Below, piece by piece: positions 62,159 to 64,000 of a stretch of DNA of 64,000 bases. Where the stretch lies: assembly GCA_019359315.1 (NCBI GenBank), contig JAHHHO010000003.1, positions 1 to 64,000 of the forward strand, in the 5' to 3' direction. This stretch comes from Myxacorys californica WJT36-NPBG1. GTDB lineage: Bacteria; Cyanobacteriota; Cyanobacteriia; Leptolyngbyales; Leptolyngbyaceae. Numbering within the stretch: position 1 is the stretch's first letter; each line of letters begins with the position of its first letter. The position numbers and the translations under genes were made by a program. The notes below the pieces were generated by a model. That model ran no database searches. It worked only from the letters and a program-made list of their open reading frames with translations, and was not told the DNA's origin.

Positions 62159-62284
62159 AGTTAAGTACAATCATTCTTTCATTAGTCAATTCATAGATTA
62201 ACCAGTTCAATCAACAGATTAACCAAAGGTTTTTCCGTTCCTTCTCCCTTTCCAACTCCATTAAGTTTATTAAGTGACGACGCT

Positions 62285-62710
62285 ATGACCTCTCAATCTT
62301 CTCCACTCGAACGGGTAAAAGTGGCGGTCGTGGGAGCACATCTCACCGGACAGCCGCTCAACTATCAACTGACGGACGAAGGGGCAACCCTAGTGCGTGC
62401 CTGCAACACTAGCCCGATCTATCGCCTCTATGCCCTGACCGGAGGAACGATCCCTAAACCTGGCTTGATTCGTCAGCGCGAGGGGGGTAGCGCAATCGCA
62501 CTCGAAGTATGGGAACTTGCGATCGCGGGCTATGGGCGCTTTGTCGCTCAAATCCCGTCTCCGCTTGGCATTGGCACTCTGGTTCTAGAAGATGGCGAAA
62601 CGGTTCAGGGCTTTATCTGCGAGTCTTACGCCGTGGCAGACGCCCGCGATATTTCTCACTTAGGAGGCTGGCGAGCGTACCTCGACCAAATGCGCCAAAC
62701 CGAATCTTAA
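62285..62710 (+). CDS. Allophanate hydrolase C-terminal domain as a separate gene
   Basis: A 141-residue protein corresponding to the gamma-glutamylcyclotransferase-like C-terminal domain of allophanate hydrolase: VAVVGAHLTGQPLNYQL, YALTGGTIPKPGL, LEVWELAIAGYGRFVAQIP and GIGTLVLEDGETVQGFICES. In full-length enzymes this domain acts on the allophanate intermediate. It has its own ATG and lies in a different frame from the amidase gene. Its stop overlaps the stop of the opposing kinase gene by 4 bp. Confidence 0.88.
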   Translation: MTSQSSPLERVKVAVVGAHLTGQPLNYQLTDEGATLVRACNTSPIYRLYALTGGTIPKPGLIRQREGGSAIALEVWELAIAGYGRFVAQIPSPLGIGTLVLEDGETVQGFICESYAVADARDISHLGGWRAYLDQMRQTES

Positions 62711-64000
62711 GGTTTAGCCGCAAGATTTGCCACAACGACGACTAGCTCTTCTGGTGAAACTGGCTTGGGAATATGGGTCTGGAACCCAGACAACAACGCT
62801 TGTCTCCGGTCTTCTTCTTTGGCATAGGCCGTCAGCGCGATCGCGGGAATTCTGCCACCCCGCTCGGCGGGCAATGCCCTAATTTGGCGAATCAGCGAAA
62901 AGCCGTCCTGATCGGGCATTCCCAGATCGGACACCAACAGATCAGGCTTAACCTGACGTAGCGCGTTGAGGGCTTCGACGGCTGATGTGACGGCGGTAAC
63001 CTCAGCGCCCGCCTGCTCAAGAATGAAGGTGATAAGGGCGAGACTGTCAGCATCGTCATCGACGGTAATCACTCGCAGCCCGCTTAGGGAACCAATCGGC
63101 TGAGTTGAGATCGACGGCTGCTGGTTAGGAGAGGAGGGTTGAACCTGTAACCCTGGCAACCGCACGCTGAACGTCGCGCCCTGTCCCGTTCCCTCGCTGT
63201 CTACTCGTACCGTTCCTCCATGCAGTTCGACCAAATGACGCACAATCGTGAGTCCTAGCCCCAGTCCGCCCTGCGATCGCGTCGTACTGCTGTCGGCTTG
63301 ACGGAACCGCTCAAACACGTGAGGCAGAAAATCGGCGCGAATACCAATTCCCGTATCCTTAACTTGGATCTGAACCCACTCACCTACCAGCTCTAACCAA
63401 ACTTCAATCCGTCCAGAGGGCGGCGTGAACTTAATTGCATTGGAGAGCAAATTCCAGACCACCTGCTGTAAACGATTTGCATCTCCAGAGACAAGACTTG
63501 CATCCGGATCGAGTAGGGTTTGGATCTGAATGGATTTTGCGTCGGCACTGGGGCGCACCGCATCGATCGCAGCCGTAATGATGGAGGGGAGCGAGACGGG
63601 CTGAAGATCCAGGCGTAGCTGCCCGCGAATGATGCGAGAAACATCCAGCAGATCATCGACAAGCTGCGCCTGCGTTTTGGCACTGCGCTCGATCGCATCT
63701 AACGCCCGAAGGCTCGTCGAAGCGTCTAATTTCCCTTGTTTCAACATCTGCGCCCAGCCCAACATCCCGTTCAGGGGCGTGCGAATTTCGTGAGAAAGAA
63801 CTTGCAGAAACTCGTCCTTCATGCGGTTAGCCGTCTCTGCTTCTACCCGCGCCGCCTGCTCTCGAATGCGCTCGGCCCGCTCTAGTTCCGCTTGTTTGCG
63901 GAGTCGAGACATCTCTAAACTTGCCCGCACTCGCGCTAAGAGTTCGCGAGCGGAGAAGGGCTTGATCAAATAGTCATCTGCCCCTGTTTCTAACCCTTCT
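62707..64000 (-). CDS. Hybrid histidine kinase/response regulator (partial, continues beyond window)
   Basis: At least 431 codons, N-terminus outside the window. The first visible residues (EGLETGADDYLIKPFSAREL) are the end of a receiver domain, so the gene does not start near 63969. Then comes a coiled-coil linker, a HisKA dimerisation domain with QVLSHEIRTPLNGMLG (phospho-His), an HATPase with VWNLLSNAIKFTP, DTGIGI and GGLGLGLTIV, and a second receiver with VDDDAD, the phospho-acceptor in LLVSDLGMPDQDG, and KPVSPEEL. It is a cytoplasmic multi-step phosphorelay protein; its signal is unknown. Confidence 0.92.
   Translation of the reverse strand, partial: EGLETGADDYLIKPFSARELLARVRASLEMSRLRKQAELERAERIREQAARVEAETANRMKDEFLQVLSHEIRTPLNGMLGWAQMLKQGKLDASTSLRALDAIERSAKTQAQLVDDLLDVSRIIRGQLRLDLQPVSLPSIITAAIDAVRPSADAKSIQIQTLLDPDASLVSGDANRLQQVVWNLLSNAIKFTPPSGRIEVWLELVGEWVQIQVKDTGIGIRADFLPHVFERFRQADSSTTRSQGGLGLGLTIVRHLVELHGGTVRVDSEGTGQGATFSVRLPGLQVQPSSPNQQPSISTQPIGSLSGLRVITVDDDADSLALITFILEQAGAEVTAVTSAVEALNALRQVKPDLLVSDLGMPDQDGFSLIRQIRALPAERGGRIPAIALTAYAKEEDRRQALLSGFQTHIPKPVSPEELVVVVANLAAKP

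Overview
The window looks like a chromosome segment of a filamentous, Leptolyngbya-like cyanobacterium. The palindrome GCGATCGC (HIP1) is very frequent inside genes and between them. Several families are typical of cyanobacteria: DUF2811, DUF6737-like, a PlsY fusion, Uma2 nucleases and a TubC-docked NRPS. The genus is an inference. I saw no rRNA or tRNA gene and no CRISPR array.

Layout. 1-2.4 kb: an SGNH hydrolase, a dense cluster of DnaA boxes that could be the replication origin, a DUF2811 protein and a RecB/Cas4-like nuclease. 2.7-9.6 kb: a degenerate membrane-anchored protein kinase, a repeat-rich spacer holding a Doc-type toxin-antitoxin module between related short repeats, a KirBac potassium channel, a gamma-glutamyltransferase and an SH3-like secreted protein. 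9.8-12.9 kb: small and secreted hypothetical proteins and a TldD-like protease. 13.2-20.2 kb: an unusual locus with two asparagine-synthetase-like ligases that lack the N-terminal glutaminase cysteine, a LysA-fold protein without its PLP lysine, a zinc-ribbon membrane protein and an alpha/beta hydrolase. 20.3-33 kb: mostly housekeeping genes (Uma2, RuvC-like nuclease, serine hydrolase, RimM, TldE/TldD pair, PcrA helicase, HicBA, DD-carboxypeptidase) and a run of secreted hypotheticals. 33-36.5 kb: a PlsY fusion to a phosphotransferase-like protein, then two transposase remnants.

36.5-48.5 kb is a three-protein NRPS line transcribed leftwards with ATGA overlaps: C-A-T, then TubC-C-A(N-MT)-T, then C-A-T-TE. 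The A-domain codes read by eye suggest Leu, N-methyl-Leu and an aromatic residue. Divergent from it lies glpK, which carries a 30-bp dispersed repeat inside its reading frame.

51-62.7 kb: a second Uma2 gene, an orphan low-GC gene, birA-bioA, and divergently a guanidine-I riboswitch followed by two carboxyguanidine-deiminase-type subunits, a biotin-dependent guanidine/urea carboxylase and an allophanate hydrolase split into two genes. This forms a coherent unit: guanidine sensing, carboxylation, deimination and allophanate hydrolysis to ammonia and CO2, next to genes for making biotin and attaching it to the carboxylase. The window ends inside a hybrid histidine kinase. A recurring oddity is short tandem duplications of 10-21 bp; the three found inside genes are all multiples of three.
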